Positions 18,488-28,089 of a DNA stretch of 64,000 bases are shown one piece after another (position 1 is the first letter of the stretch; every line of letters starts with the position of its first letter). The stretch spans positions 744,001 through 808,000 of the forward strand of contig NZ_WYEU01000002.1 of the NCBI RefSeq assembly GCF_015143595.1, given 5' to 3'. Under the pieces are notes generated by a model. That model ran no database searches, was not told the origin of the DNA, and worked only from the letters and a program-made list of their open reading frames with translations. A program made the position numbers and the translations under genes. The stretch is from Sneathiella sp. P13V-1. GTDB lineage: Bacteria > Pseudomonadota > Alphaproteobacteria > Sneathiellales > Sneathiellaceae.

Positions 18488-19462
18488 ATGAATTACCTTA
18501 AAACAGGAATGTTAATTGCTGCCATTACGGCGATCTTTCTAACGGCTGGTTTTCTGCTGGGCGGTCAAAGCGGGATGCTGATCGCTTTGGCGATCGCTGT
18601 TGTGATGAATTTCTTTGCTTACTGGAATTCAGACAAGATGGTTCTTCGCATGTATGGTGCGAAAGAAGTGGATCAATCTACAGCACCGGAGTTTTACAAC
18701 CTCGTTGCTAACCTGGCGCAACGGGCTGATCTTCCTATGCCGAAAGTCTATATCATGGAAAATCCGCAGCCCAATGCCTTTGCGACAGGCCGAAACCCTG
18801 AAAATGCCGCAGTTGCTGCGACAACAGGCCTTCTGAAAATCCTCAACCGTGAAGAAATCGAAGGTGTGATGGCCCATGAGTTAGCTCATGTGAAGAACCG
18901 TGACACGCTGATCATGACGATTACAGCGACCATTGCTGGTGCCATCAGTATGCTCGCGAATTTTGCGCTGTTCTTTGGTGGAAATCGCGACAGTAATAAT
19001 GGCGGAATTGGGATTATTGGGGTGATCCTGACCATGATTATGGCACCACTGGCGGCGATGCTGGTTCAAATGGCCATCAGTCGGACACGTGAGTATTCTG
19101 CCGATAAGCTGGGCGGACAGATTTGCGGAAATCCGGAAAGTCTGGCGTCTGCATTGTACAAATTGCAGCATGGCGCTGACCAGATTGAAAATGTGACCGC
19201 TGAGAGAAACCCTGCTTCTGCCAGCCTGTTTATTGTGAACCCTTTGCATGGGCAAAGGGCGGATAATCTGTTTTCAACCCACCCGAAAACAGAAAACAGG
19301 ATTGCCAAATTACGTGAACTGGCAGCAGAAATGTTTCATTCTCAAAAGCCAGCCCGTTACCGCCGAACTGAGAAGAGAGCCACCCAAACCCGTAAAAGTG
19401 TTATTCCTGAAACAGGAAATACTAAAAAACATGATAAGGGGTCAGACGGTCCCTGGGGTTAG
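18488..19462 (+). CDS. htpX: Membrane zinc metalloprotease HtpX
   Basis: Inner-membrane M48 metallopeptidase that degrades misfolded membrane proteins together with FtsH. 324 residues: two N-terminal membrane segments (about 7-50), the zinc motif H130ELAH134, two further hydrophobic segments (about 140-195), and a third zinc ligand E202 in EYSADKLGG. An RBS-like AGGGCGAG precedes the ATG. The basic tail (about 290-324) is longer than in short homologues. The stop overlaps the convergent tetR gene by 4 nt. Confidence 0.95.
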   Translation: MNYLKTGMLIAAITAIFLTAGFLLGGQSGMLIALAIAVVMNFFAYWNSDKMVLRMYGAKEVDQSTAPEFYNLVANLAQRADLPMPKVYIMENPQPNAFATGRNPENAAVAATTGLLKILNREEIEGVMAHELAHVKNRDTLIMTITATIAGAISMLANFALFFGGNRDSNNGGIGIIGVILTMIMAPLAAMLVQMAISRTREYSADKLGGQICGNPESLASALYKLQHGADQIENVTAERNPASASLFIVNPLHGQRADNLFSTHPKTENRIAKLRELAAEMFHSQKPARYRRTEKRATQTRKSVIPETGNTKKHDKGSDGPWG

Positions 19463-20088
19463 AGGCTGCTTGAGTTCTTTACCATCGCACGTGACAGGAA
19501 ACTGGCGAGGAGTTTGACAAACTCTTCACGGCTTTTGCCCATGCGGTAGGCTTGCGGTGCCGTTGACTGAATAACCCCCATCATGGCGTGCCCCATCAGT
19601 TCAGGATCCACGTCATCATAAAGCTCATCACGTAATTTCGCTTCTTTCAGGATACGAATAAATCCTGACGCAAATTTAGTCCGCACTACAGATGCTGTCT
19701 TATCGGTCGGATCAAAAACTTTGATGTCAACGAGTGCAGAGCGCAGCAGCCCAGGATTTTGTTCCGCAAATTCCTGGATGGCGTTAAGTGCGTGATTCAG
19801 ATAATCCTCGAAGGTTTGAACTTCTGGGATATGCTCAACAACATAGTTTGTTAAATCCTCTTGTGCTTCACTGGCAAAAGCTAAAAAAATCTCACGTTTA
19901 TCATCAAAGTGACTGTAGAAAGTACCATGGGCAACATCGGCTTCGCGGGCAATATCCTGTGGCCTTGTTTCGTGATAACCCTTTTGAATAAATAACTTTT
20001 TTGCTGCTGCTAGCAGACGTTCTCGTTTTTCTGCTTTACGCTTACTTGCGCGGTCGTTGGCTATTTTGCCATCAACTATGCCGCTCAT
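19459..20088 (-). CDS. TetR family regulator of the adjacent acyl-CoA operon
   Basis: 209 residues. The N-terminal helix-turn-helix lies at about 25-65 ([22 protein letters not shown] pattern), followed by an all-helical ligand-binding domain. It diverges from the acyl-CoA ligase operon, and the gap holds a palindrome over a TTGACA box, so repression relieved by an aromatic or acyl-CoA ligand is the simplest model. Ligand inferred only from context. Confidence 0.88.
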   Translation of the reverse strand: MSGIVDGKIANDRASKRKAEKRERLLAAAKKLFIQKGYHETRPQDIAREADVAHGTFYSHFDDKREIFLAFASEAQEDLTNYVVEHIPEVQTFEDYLNHALNAIQEFAEQNPGLLRSALVDIKVFDPTDKTASVVRTKFASGFIRILKEAKLRDELYDDVDPELMGHAMMGVIQSTAPQAYRMGKSREEFVKLLASFLSRAMVKNSSSL

Positions 20089-20135
20089 ACTGCACGCCCC
20101 TTATTATTTTTTTTCAGCCGCGGCTGGAAATCCCT

Positions 20136-20166
20136 TTGACAATTTGTCATCTTATCGAAGTTATAA
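20136..20166 (+). promoter_or_regulatory. Promoter with overlapping palindromic operator ahead of the ligase operon
   Basis: A perfect TTGACA -35 box (20136-20141) and an AT-rich -10 (TTATAA, 20161-20166, 19-nt spacing, or one base earlier) precede the ligase gene. The palindrome TGACAA-T-TTGTCA (20137-20149) overlaps the -35 box, as expected for a TetR-type repressor. A second 12-bp palindrome CAGCCG/CGGCTG (20115-20126) lies just upstream. Confidence 0.6.
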
Positions 20167-20210
20167 AAAAAACCAAAAAAAACAAAATAAAAATCAGGGG
20201 AGACTAAAAC

Positions 20211-22064
20211 ATGCATTCCGCAGTTCCATTCAGGGCGTTAAATCGACCAGCTCCCGATACATCCGTTACAAAACGGACGGACGGTTCCTATCTGATGCAA
20301 AGCAATATTGCAATCGGAGAATATGAAACAAACATTTCAAAACTTTGGCATGATGCAGCTATTGAAATGCCAGACAGGCCCTTTCTGGTTCAATGTAGTC
20401 CTGAAGAAACATGGGCAGAGCTGACCTACAAAGAAGCAAAAGAAAAAGCGGACCAAATCAGTAATTGGCTGTTGAAAAACGGATATTCGGAAAAAACGTC
20501 CATTCTGATCCTGTCCACCAATAGTTTTTCCCACGCACTTCTTGCCATGGGCGCATTGCAAATCGGTGTACCGATAGTGCCGGTTTCTCCATCTTTTTCC
20601 TTGATGACAAAGGACTTTGAAAAGCTGAAATATGCCGCTGATCTGGTGGAGCCAAAAATGGTATTCGCCGAAGACGCCGCGATGTTTGGTAAGGCCATTG
20701 ATATCTTAAATGAAGGCTCACGAGATATTTTCACAGCCAAGGGAGTTTTTGAAGGGACAGGGCGTCCTTTTGAAGATTTGCTTGATGAAGATATTGATCT
20801 GGAGGCTATCGAAGAGGCACGCACCAAGGTTCATGCGGATACGCTCGCAAAAATCCTGTTTACGTCAGGATCTACGGGTATGCCAAAGGCGGTGCCCAAT
20901 ACCATGAAGATGATATGTTCCGGCCAGAAGATGTTGGAACTGATCTCGGAGCCGCGGGACCCAATCAATGATCCGCTGGTCTTTTTGGATTGGTTGCCGT
21001 GGCATCATACTTACGGCGGCAACGTCAATTTCTTCAGTGTCATGCGGGTGGCAGGCACCATGTATATGGATGATGGTAAACCGGTCCCGGGATTGTTTGA
21101 AAGAACCATTGAAAATATCAAACGCGTAAAACCAACACGGTTCAGCAGTGTGCCAACGGCGTTCAGTTTCCTGCTGGATCGTATGGAAAATGATGAAGAG
21201 TTTGCAAACGCATTCTTCTCACGCGTAAAGATCTGCCAATATGGTGGTGCGGCGCTATCGCAGGAACTGTTCGAACGTATGCAGGTACAGGCCATCAAAT
21301 ATACTGGCCTTCGTATGCCTTTTGGAACAGGTTGGGGAGCGACTGAGACAACAGCCGTAGGAACAGCAGTTTACTGGAATGAAGAAAAGGTTGGATTGCT
21401 TGGCGTGCCCTATTCAGGCATTGACGTCAAATTGGTACCAGTCGCCGGCAAATATGAAATCCGCGTAAAAGGCCCGGCAATTCTGGAAGGGTATTACAAA
21501 CGCCCGGATTTGACGAAAGAGTATTTTGATGAGGAAGGGTTTTATTGCATTCGTGATGCGGTGAAATTTATTGATCCTGAGGATCCGTCACATGGACTGA
21601 CATTTGCGGGTCGCGTTTCGGAAGATTTCAAACTGTCAAATGGCACATGGGTCGAGGTGGGAAGTCTGAGGCTTAACCTGATTGACGCGCTTGATCCATA
21701 TGTTCGGGATATTGTGATTGCAGGGCATGATATGGAGGATATCGGTATCTTGTTGGTCCCAAGCGAGCCGGCCATGAAAGAAATCATGGCAAATGGCTTT
21801 AAAGCTCAAATCGTACTTGATGCAATTGCTGATACAACATACCTTCAGAACATAAAAGAAAAGCTCGAAAGCTATAACGAAAAAAATAAAGGAAAAAGCA
21901 GGCGAGTGGGACATGTCCTTGCTATGGGCTATCCATTGTCGCCAGACAAAAACGAAATTACCGACAAGCAATATATCAACCAATCTGCTGTTCTGGAGAA
22001 CCGGGCGCAACTCGTAGAACGGCTATTTAACAGCACTGACAGTGATGATGTGCTTCATTTCTAA
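20211..22064 (+). CDS. fcs: Feruloyl-CoA synthetase-like AMP-binding acyl-CoA ligase
   Basis: ATP-dependent CoA ligase of the ANL superfamily, activating an aromatic (hydroxycinnamate-like) or other carboxylic acid. 617 residues. The AMP-binding P-loop is FTSGSTGMPKA from residue 217; the A5 region is GTGWGATETT; A7/A8 are YCIRDAVKF and FAGRVSEDFKLSNG. The C-terminal EITDKQYINQ block is typical of feruloyl-CoA synthases. A good AGGGGAG lies 8 nt before the ATG. It heads an operon with a reductase and a beta-oxidation enzyme. The exact acid is not deducible. Confidence 0.8.
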   Translation: MHSAVPFRALNRPAPDTSVTKRTDGSYLMQSNIAIGEYETNISKLWHDAAIEMPDRPFLVQCSPEETWAELTYKEAKEKADQISNWLLKNGYSEKTSILILSTNSFSHALLAMGALQIGVPIVPVSPSFSLMTKDFEKLKYAADLVEPKMVFAEDAAMFGKAIDILNEGSRDIFTAKGVFEGTGRPFEDLLDEDIDLEAIEEARTKVHADTLAKILFTSGSTGMPKAVPNTMKMICSGQKMLELISEPRDPINDPLVFLDWLPWHHTYGGNVNFFSVMRVAGTMYMDDGKPVPGLFERTIENIKRVKPTRFSSVPTAFSFLLDRMENDEEFANAFFSRVKICQYGGAALSQELFERMQVQAIKYTGLRMPFGTGWGATETTAVGTAVYWNEEKVGLLGVPYSGIDVKLVPVAGKYEIRVKGPAILEGYYKRPDLTKEYFDEEGFYCIRDAVKFIDPEDPSHGLTFAGRVSEDFKLSNGTWVEVGSLRLNLIDALDPYVRDIVIAGHDMEDIGILLVPSEPAMKEIMANGFKAQIVLDAIADTTYLQNIKEKLESYNEKNKGKSRRVGHVLAMGYPLSPDKNEITDKQYINQSAVLENRAQLVERLFNSTDSDDVLHF

Positions 22065-22082
22065 ATAATGGAATTAAAGTAA

Positions 22083-23117
22083 ATGACTGAAATGAACAAA
22101 CAATGGCTTCTGAAATCCCGCCCAGTAGGCGAACCTACTCTTGATAACTGGGAGTTTGTCGAAACACCAGTTCCTACACCAGGTGAAGGTGAGATGCTGC
22201 TGAAGACAATCTATATGTCTTTGGATCCTTACATGCGCGGTCGCATGAATGCGAGCAAAAGCTACGCGGCGAGCGCTGAAATTGGCGAGCCAATGAGTGG
22301 TACTGGTGTTTCTGTCGTCGTTAAAAGCAACAACGACAAATTCAGAGAAGGGGACTATGTGGTTTCTCATACTTTGTGGCAGTCCCACTCCATTTCCAAT
22401 GGTCAAGGTGTCATGAAAGTGGATCCAGCCAATGCGCCAATTTCTACAGGTGTAGGTATTCTGGGGATGCCAGGATTGACCGCTTATGTTGGTCTTTTGG
22501 ATATCGGTCAGCCAAAAGAAGGTGAGACAGTTGTGGTTTCAGCAGCGTCCGGTGCTGTTGGCTCCATCGTAAGCCAGATTGCGAAACTTAAAGGATGCCG
22601 TGTTGTTGGTGTGGCTGGTTCTGACGACAAATGTAGATATGTTGAAGAAGAACTGGGGGCGGATGTCTGCGTAAATTACAAAGACGACGACTTCGAAGCC
22701 AAACTTGAAGCCGCGTGCCCGAACGGTATCGACGTATATTTTGAAAATGTGGGCGGTCGCGTGTTTGACGCGGTATTTCCATTGATGAATGACTTCGCCC
22801 GTATTCCGCTTTGTGGCCGTATCGCTAACTACAACATGACAGGCGATCCAGACGGTCCGAACAAGCTTCCAGCCTTTTTTGGATCCATGCTCGTTAAACG
22901 AATTCTTCTAAAGGGTTTCATAAGTTTTGATCACTATGATCGCTTCCCGGATGTGGTTCGGGATCTTGGAAACTGGATCAGAACCGGTGAAGTTAAGTAT
23001 AAAGAAGACATCGTACAGGGTATTGAAAACGCTCCAGAAGCGTTTCTCGGTTTGTTGAAAGGTAAGAATTTTGGAAAGCTGCTTGTGCAGGTTTCTGATG
23101 ATCCAACTCGGGGTTAA
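22083..23117 (+). CDS. NADP-dependent MDR oxidoreductase (CurA/PTGR type)
   Basis: Zinc-free medium-chain reductase of the leukotriene B4 dehydrogenase/curcumin reductase group, which reduces alpha,beta-unsaturated carbonyls with NADPH. 344 residues. N-terminal GroES-like domain (LDPYMRGRMN motif near 48), then a Rossmann fold with SAASGAVGSIVSQIAKLKG near 155-175. It starts 18 nt after the ligase gene. In this operon it may reduce an enone or acrylate side chain, but the substrate is inferred only. Confidence 0.88.
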   Translation: MTEMNKQWLLKSRPVGEPTLDNWEFVETPVPTPGEGEMLLKTIYMSLDPYMRGRMNASKSYAASAEIGEPMSGTGVSVVVKSNNDKFREGDYVVSHTLWQSHSISNGQGVMKVDPANAPISTGVGILGMPGLTAYVGLLDIGQPKEGETVVVSAASGAVGSIVSQIAKLKGCRVVGVAGSDDKCRYVEEELGADVCVNYKDDDFEAKLEAACPNGIDVYFENVGGRVFDAVFPLMNDFARIPLCGRIANYNMTGDPDGPNKLPAFFGSMLVKRILLKGFISFDHYDRFPDVVRDLGNWIRTGEVKYKEDIVQGIENAPEAFLGLLKGKNFGKLLVQVSDDPTRG

Positions 23118-23158
23118 CACCCCTCCAAAAACAGTCAAACCTTGGAAGGATTTATTGA

Positions 23159-25243
23159 ATGACTGCTATTACGGAAAAAGTAAGTTACGAAGCAGAGGGT
23201 GATGTTGGTGTGATCACGGTGGATAACCCACCGGTAAATGCCCTTGCCGCTGCTGTGCGTGCCGGTATCAAAGGTGGTATCGAAGCTGCCAACGCGGATG
23301 ATAGTGTTAGCTCCATTGTACTTGTATGTGCAGGACGTACCTTCATCGCGGGCGCTGATATCACCGAATTTGGTAAGCCACCTCAAGAGCCTAACTTGAA
23401 CGCGGTGATCTCTGCGATTGAAGAAAGCTCTAAGCCCGTTGTTGCGGCAATCCACGGTACTGCGCTTGGTGGTGGACTGGAAACAGCACTTGGTTGTCAT
23501 TATCGCGTCTGTAGCCCAGCGGCGCAAGTTGGCCTGCCAGAAGTTAAACTTGGTATTTTACCAGGTGCAGGTGGCACGCAGCGTCTGCCACGTGTTGTTG
23601 GCGTTCCAATGGCATTGCAGATGATCACAAGCGGGGCGCCAATTAAAGCGCAGAAAGCACTTGAAGTTGGTCTGGTAAGTGAAATTGTCGATGGTGACCT
23701 TAAAGAAGGTGCCATTGCATTTGCTAAATCTGTCGTTGCAGAAGGTCGTCCGCTGGTGAAAATCAGTGAACAGAATGACAAGTTGCAAGAAGCAAAAGAC
23801 AATCCTGCAATCTTTGATGATTTCCGTAAATCTATCGCCCGCCGCACACGTGGTTTCCAGGCTCCTGAAAACTGCATCAAGGCAATTGAAGGCGCTGTGA
23901 AACTTCCTTTCCCAGAAGGATTGAAGCGTGAACGTGAGTTGTTCATGGAACTGATGACCGGTGAGCAATCCATCAGTCAACGTTACATGTTCTTCGCAGA
24001 ACGTCAGGCTATGAAGATCCCTGATGTGCCACGTGAGACCAAAACTTTTGATATCAATTCTTGTGGTATCATTGGTGCGGGCACCATGGGCGGCGGTATC
24101 GCCATGAACTTCCTTCAGGCTGGTATTCCAGTAACCATTGTTGAAACTTCTCAGGAAGGTTTGGATAAAGGCCTTGAAATCATCCGCAAAAACTATGCGG
24201 CAACCGTTTCAAAAGGCCGCATGAGCCAAGCCGCCATGGATCAATGCATGGGGCTTCTGACAGGGACTACGAACCTGGAAGATGTTGCGGATGTAGATAT
24301 CGTAATCGAAGCCATCTTCGAAAATATGGAAGTGAAAAAAGAGCTGTTCGAGAAACTGGACGGTATCTGTAAAGACGGTGCCATTTTGGCAACCAATACT
24401 TCTACATTGGACATTGATGAAATCGGCAGCGTCACCAAACGTCCTGAATTTGTTATCGGTCTGCACTTCTTTAGCCCAGCGAACGTTATGCGTCTGTTGG
24501 AAGAAGTGCGTACCAAGAAGACAAGTAAGGAAGTTATGGCAACCTGTATGAACCTTGCAAAACGCATTGGTAAGGTTCCGGCCATGGTTGGTGTATGTGA
24601 AGGTTTTGTGGGTAACCGTATCCTTCACCGTCGTTCCGAACAGGCAACAGCCCTGATTATGGAAGGTGCACTGCCACAAGATGTGGACCGCGTTCTGTTT
24701 GATTTTGGTCTTCCAATGGGTCCATTTGCCATGTCTGACTTGGCAGGTAATGATGTTGGATGGCGTATCCGCCAAGGTAAGGGGGAGACAAGCCCTGTTG
24801 CTGACAAGATCTGTGAAATGGGTCGTTTTGGTCAGAAAACCGGTTCCGGTTATTACCTTTATGAAGAGGGGAGCCGTACACCGAAGCCTGATCCTGTTGT
24901 GGAAGAAATCATTGTCAATGCTTCAAAAGAAGCTGGCATTGAACGCCGCGAGATTTCTGATGAAGAAATTCTGGAACGCTGCATTTATCCAATGATCAAT
25001 GAAGGCGCTAAAATCCTTGAAGAAGGTATTGCGGCCCGTCCAAGTGACATTGATGTGATCTGGGTTTACGGCTATGGCTGGCCTGTATATCGCGGTGGCC
25101 CTATGCGCTATGGCGACGCAACTGGCCTTCAGAAAGTTTATGACAAACTTTGTGAATATCAGAAAACACATGGTGACTTCTTCAAACCGGCTAAGCTTCT
25201 TGAGAAGCTGGTTAAAGAAGGAAAAGGTTTTGTAGATCTGTAA
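23159..25243 (+). CDS. Bifunctional enoyl-CoA hydratase/3-hydroxyacyl-CoA dehydrogenase
   Basis: Fused beta-oxidation enzyme of the FadB/FadJ class. 694 residues: crotonase domain (about 1-190) with oxyanion-hole AGADITEF and GGGLETAL and the glutamate in GLPEVKLGILPGAGGTQ; NAD-binding domain from about 298 with GAGTMGGGIA; dehydrogenase C-terminal domain with HFFSPANVMRLLE and a second half-domain with YGYGWPVYRGGPMRYGD. Product of the ligase upstream is the probable substrate. No thiolase follows; a terminator does. Confidence 0.93.
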   Translation: MTAITEKVSYEAEGDVGVITVDNPPVNALAAAVRAGIKGGIEAANADDSVSSIVLVCAGRTFIAGADITEFGKPPQEPNLNAVISAIEESSKPVVAAIHGTALGGGLETALGCHYRVCSPAAQVGLPEVKLGILPGAGGTQRLPRVVGVPMALQMITSGAPIKAQKALEVGLVSEIVDGDLKEGAIAFAKSVVAEGRPLVKISEQNDKLQEAKDNPAIFDDFRKSIARRTRGFQAPENCIKAIEGAVKLPFPEGLKRERELFMELMTGEQSISQRYMFFAERQAMKIPDVPRETKTFDINSCGIIGAGTMGGGIAMNFLQAGIPVTIVETSQEGLDKGLEIIRKNYAATVSKGRMSQAAMDQCMGLLTGTTNLEDVADVDIVIEAIFENMEVKKELFEKLDGICKDGAILATNTSTLDIDEIGSVTKRPEFVIGLHFFSPANVMRLLEEVRTKKTSKEVMATCMNLAKRIGKVPAMVGVCEGFVGNRILHRRSEQATALIMEGALPQDVDRVLFDFGLPMGPFAMSDLAGNDVGWRIRQGKGETSPVADKICEMGRFGQKTGSGYYLYEEGSRTPKPDPVVEEIIVNASKEAGIERREISDEEILERCIYPMINEGAKILEEGIAARPSDIDVIWVYGYGWPVYRGGPMRYGDATGLQKVYDKLCEYQKTHGDFFKPAKLLEKLVKEGKGFVDL

Positions 25244-25265
25244 GCGACACAAATCATTAGAAAAG

Positions 25266-25290
25266 CCCCGCATATTGCGGGGTTTTTTTT
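25266..25290. terminator. Bidirectional terminator between the beta-oxidation gene and the MFS gene
   Basis: Stem CCCCGCA (25266-25272) / TGCGGGG (25276-25282), loop TAT, followed by eight T. It lies 22 nt after the hydratase/dehydrogenase stop and touches the stop of the convergent MFS gene. An A-run (25261-25264) on the left gives a short T-run on the other strand. Confidence 0.85.
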
Positions 25291-26770
25291 AGGTTGATGT
25301 TTGTTCTTTCCGATAGGTTCGAAGCATGTAAATTGCAGGGACAAGGGCAAGTGCAAACACGGTTGCGGTGATCATAAAGACATCCTGAAAAGTGTGGGTC
25401 ATGATTTCAACTGTTTGGCCCTGATTAAGTGGTCCGCTGGCATTTATCTTGGCTTCGGCCACATAACCGTTTGTTTTGGCAGTGATCAAAATTGCGGTGA
25501 GATTAACCCCGATGGAGCCGCCGACCATCCGCACAAAATTAAGCGATCCTGAAGCTTGCGTCACTCGGTTGGGAGGAACGGATGAAAGGCCAAAGGTGCT
25601 GTAGGATGGCATAACAAAACCAAGGCCAACACGTCCCACAATAATCCAACCCGCCAGATAGAGATAATCCGTGTTTTGTTCCGAATAGCTCAGGATAAAA
25701 GTTGAGACGATAAAGAGAACTTGACCAAAAAGGATCAGTCGATGGGCAGGCATGATGTCAATCAAACGTCCAACGACGGGAAATACGATGACCATCAACA
25801 GGCCAGCGGGGAAAAGGACCATTCCAGCGTCTGTAGCCGACGCCCCTTGAACAGTTCGGGCAAATAAGGGAATGGCATAAAAACTGGAAAACAGCCCCGC
25901 ACTTGTGAAAACACCAATCATCGTGGCGGAAGAAAACTTTAGGTTCTTAAAAAGCCTGAGATCCACAAGAGGATTTGCGCTTGTCCAGTCGCGCCGGAAG
26001 AACAAAGTAAACCCGATACAGGCGATTAAGAAGTAAGGATAAACTTTTATGCTGGTTACTGAATTAAATTGCGTATTGGTAAAGGCCGTAAGCAATGCTG
26101 CCACTGAAAGTGCGATCAGTATAAAACTCAGCATATTGAAACGTACTTTCTCACGCTCCCCAGATCGGTTGGGCAGGAATACAAACCCGAGAAGAGCGGA
26201 AAGCAGGGCGAGGGGGATCACCAAGGAAAAAGTAGTATGCCAATCCATGCTGTCAGTAACGATCCCGCCAATAACCGGACCAAAGGCGGGGCCTATCACA
26301 ACACCCATTCCGAACAGACCCATGGCTCGTCCCCGCATATTTGCAGGAAAGAGAAGAAAAATAAGGGACATGGATAGAGGTTGCAGGATACCCGCGCCTG
26401 CACCTTGAAGAAGTCGCGCGATAACAAGAATGGGAAAATTAAAAGATTGCCAACCGAGCAAACTGCCAACCACGAAAACACCAATAGCAATAAGAAAGGT
26501 CGCCCGCGTGCCAAACTGGCTTACCAGCCAGGCAGTTGCCAGCATGGCAATGCTACTGGCGCATAGAAAACCTGTTGAAAGCCACTGCGCGTCACCTTGC
26601 GAAATTCCAAAGGTTGCCATTACATCTGTCAGGGCCACATTGACCATCGTCGATGAAAAAATGGTAGTCAAGAGGCCCAGAACAACAGCACCACCAGCCA
26701 TCCATTTATACGCTTCGCCATATCTAGCCTGCAAATATTCATTTCGGGATTGGCCGGATGCATCGCTCAT
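25289..26770 (-). CDS. DHA2 family MFS transporter (EmrB/QacA type)
   Basis: Proton-driven drug or metabolite exporter of the 14-helix DHA2 group. 493 residues with about 14 hydrophobic segments. Motif-C-like RLLQGAGAGILQPLSM and the first-helix pattern STMVNVALTDV are typical of EmrB. No EmrA-type adaptor is adjacent. Its ATG overlaps the stop of the CoA transferase gene by one base (TAATG), so both are co-transcribed. It may export an aromatic acid or toxic intermediate of the neighbouring pathway. Confidence 0.88.
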   Translation of the reverse strand: MSDASGQSRNEYLQARYGEAYKWMAGGAVVLGLLTTIFSSTMVNVALTDVMATFGISQGDAQWLSTGFLCASSIAMLATAWLVSQFGTRATFLIAIGVFVVGSLLGWQSFNFPILVIARLLQGAGAGILQPLSMSLIFLLFPANMRGRAMGLFGMGVVIGPAFGPVIGGIVTDSMDWHTTFSLVIPLALLSALLGFVFLPNRSGEREKVRFNMLSFILIALSVAALLTAFTNTQFNSVTSIKVYPYFLIACIGFTLFFRRDWTSANPLVDLRLFKNLKFSSATMIGVFTSAGLFSSFYAIPLFARTVQGASATDAGMVLFPAGLLMVIVFPVVGRLIDIMPAHRLILFGQVLFIVSTFILSYSEQNTDYLYLAGWIIVGRVGLGFVMPSYSTFGLSSVPPNRVTQASGSLNFVRMVGGSIGVNLTAILITAKTNGYVAEAKINASGPLNQGQTVEIMTHTFQDVFMITATVFALALVPAIYMLRTYRKEQTST

Positions 26771-27897
26771 TATTCGCTGCCAAATTCTTTCCTAAGTGCC
26801 GCATTATGTTCGCCCAAGGCGGGAATTGGGCCGTAACTTTCCTCATCACCTGCAAATCTAATCGGTGAGGAGATGAGGCTGACAGGTCCATTTTCAGATT
26901 GGACCTCCGTTCGTTCCAATTGTGGATGGTCGATAAGATCAGCAACTGTGTTTAGAGACCCAAAGGCAATGCGAGCCTTTAAAAGCTTATCTGTCAGGAC
27001 ATTTCTTTCTTGCGTTGCGAATATATCCAGAATTTCCTGACGAAGCTGTTCCCGGTTAGCAACCCGAAGCTCATTATTGGCATAATCTGGATGGTCTACA
27101 AAATCAGGACGATCCAGAACCTGTTCACACAAGTTTTTCCATTCGGTCTGATTTTGAATGGAGATCACGATTTCACCGCCATCTTTTGCCGTGAAGGCCT
27201 CATAAGGAGCAATTGAAGGATGACTTAACCCACCACGTCCCGGCGCCTTGCCACCATATTGCTGATGGAGAAGAGGGACCGTCATCCAATCTGCCATCCC
27301 GGCAAATAATGTGGATTTAATGGATTTGCCTTTTCCGGTCGTCTTCCTCTCATAAAGGGCTTCCAATACAGCAACAAGGCCATGCATACCCGCTGCAATA
27401 TCACAAACTGAGACACCAACCCTTCCGGGTTCCTGCGGTGACCCAGTCACCATGGCTAGACCTGTTTCAGATTGAACCAGCATGTCGTAGGCCTTCATTT
27501 TGGCAAATGGTCCATCTTCACCATATCCGGAAATATCAACTGTAATCAGTCTTTTATTGGTAGCGCGTAGGTTCTCACTGTCCAAATCGTATTTGTCCAC
27601 TACATTAGGGGCAAGGTTTTGAATAAACACATCCGCTTTGCTAATAATTTTTTTCAGTAAAGCAAGATCTTCGTCCTTTTTTATATCCAATTGGAGGGAT
27701 TCTTTGCCTCTGTTGAGCCAGACAAAATAGGCGCTTTGACCATTGACGACACTGTCGTAATAGCGTGCGAAATCGCCTTCGGGCCGTTCAATTTTGATTA
27801 CGCGCGCACCGGCATCAGCAAGGCGCGAAGAAAGGTAAGGGGCCGCAACGGCCTGTTCCAGTGAGACCACAAGGATATCGTTCAAAGGTCGTGACAT
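26770..27897 (-). CDS. CaiB/BaiF family CoA transferase (class III)
   Basis: Transfers CoA between carboxylic acids through a protein-bound anhydride. 375 residues, slightly shorter than typical formyl-CoA transferase. N-terminal Rossmann segment (VVSLEQAVAAPYLSSRLADAGARVIKIERP region) and the catalytic aspartate D166 in GVSVCDIAAGMHG. It is coupled to the MFS gene. An itaconyl-, succinyl- or aryl-CoA role cannot be chosen from sequence. It diverges from the luxP-like gene. Confidence 0.9.
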   Translation of the reverse strand: MSRPLNDILVVSLEQAVAAPYLSSRLADAGARVIKIERPEGDFARYYDSVVNGQSAYFVWLNRGKESLQLDIKKDEDLALLKKIISKADVFIQNLAPNVVDKYDLDSENLRATNKRLITVDISGYGEDGPFAKMKAYDMLVQSETGLAMVTGSPQEPGRVGVSVCDIAAGMHGLVAVLEALYERKTTGKGKSIKSTLFAGMADWMTVPLLHQQYGGKAPGRGGLSHPSIAPYEAFTAKDGGEIVISIQNQTEWKNLCEQVLDRPDFVDHPDYANNELRVANREQLRQEILDIFATQERNVLTDKLLKARIAFGSLNTVADLIDHPQLERTEVQSENGPVSLISSPIRFAGDEESYGPIPALGEHNAALRKEFGSE

Positions 27898-28089
27898 TAT
27901 TGTTCTTTATTGGTTGAGGCAGGTATGAGACACTATTGTTTAATATGCGCCAGTATAACTGTTTTACTAAGCCCGTAATAAGAAAAAAGACTTTTGGTTT
28001 GGTAATTAATTGGCTCGATTGTTAAATGTAATCATTTTGTTAGGGATTTAGAACTTAATGTAGTTGAATAAATAAGGGCGGAAACAGTA

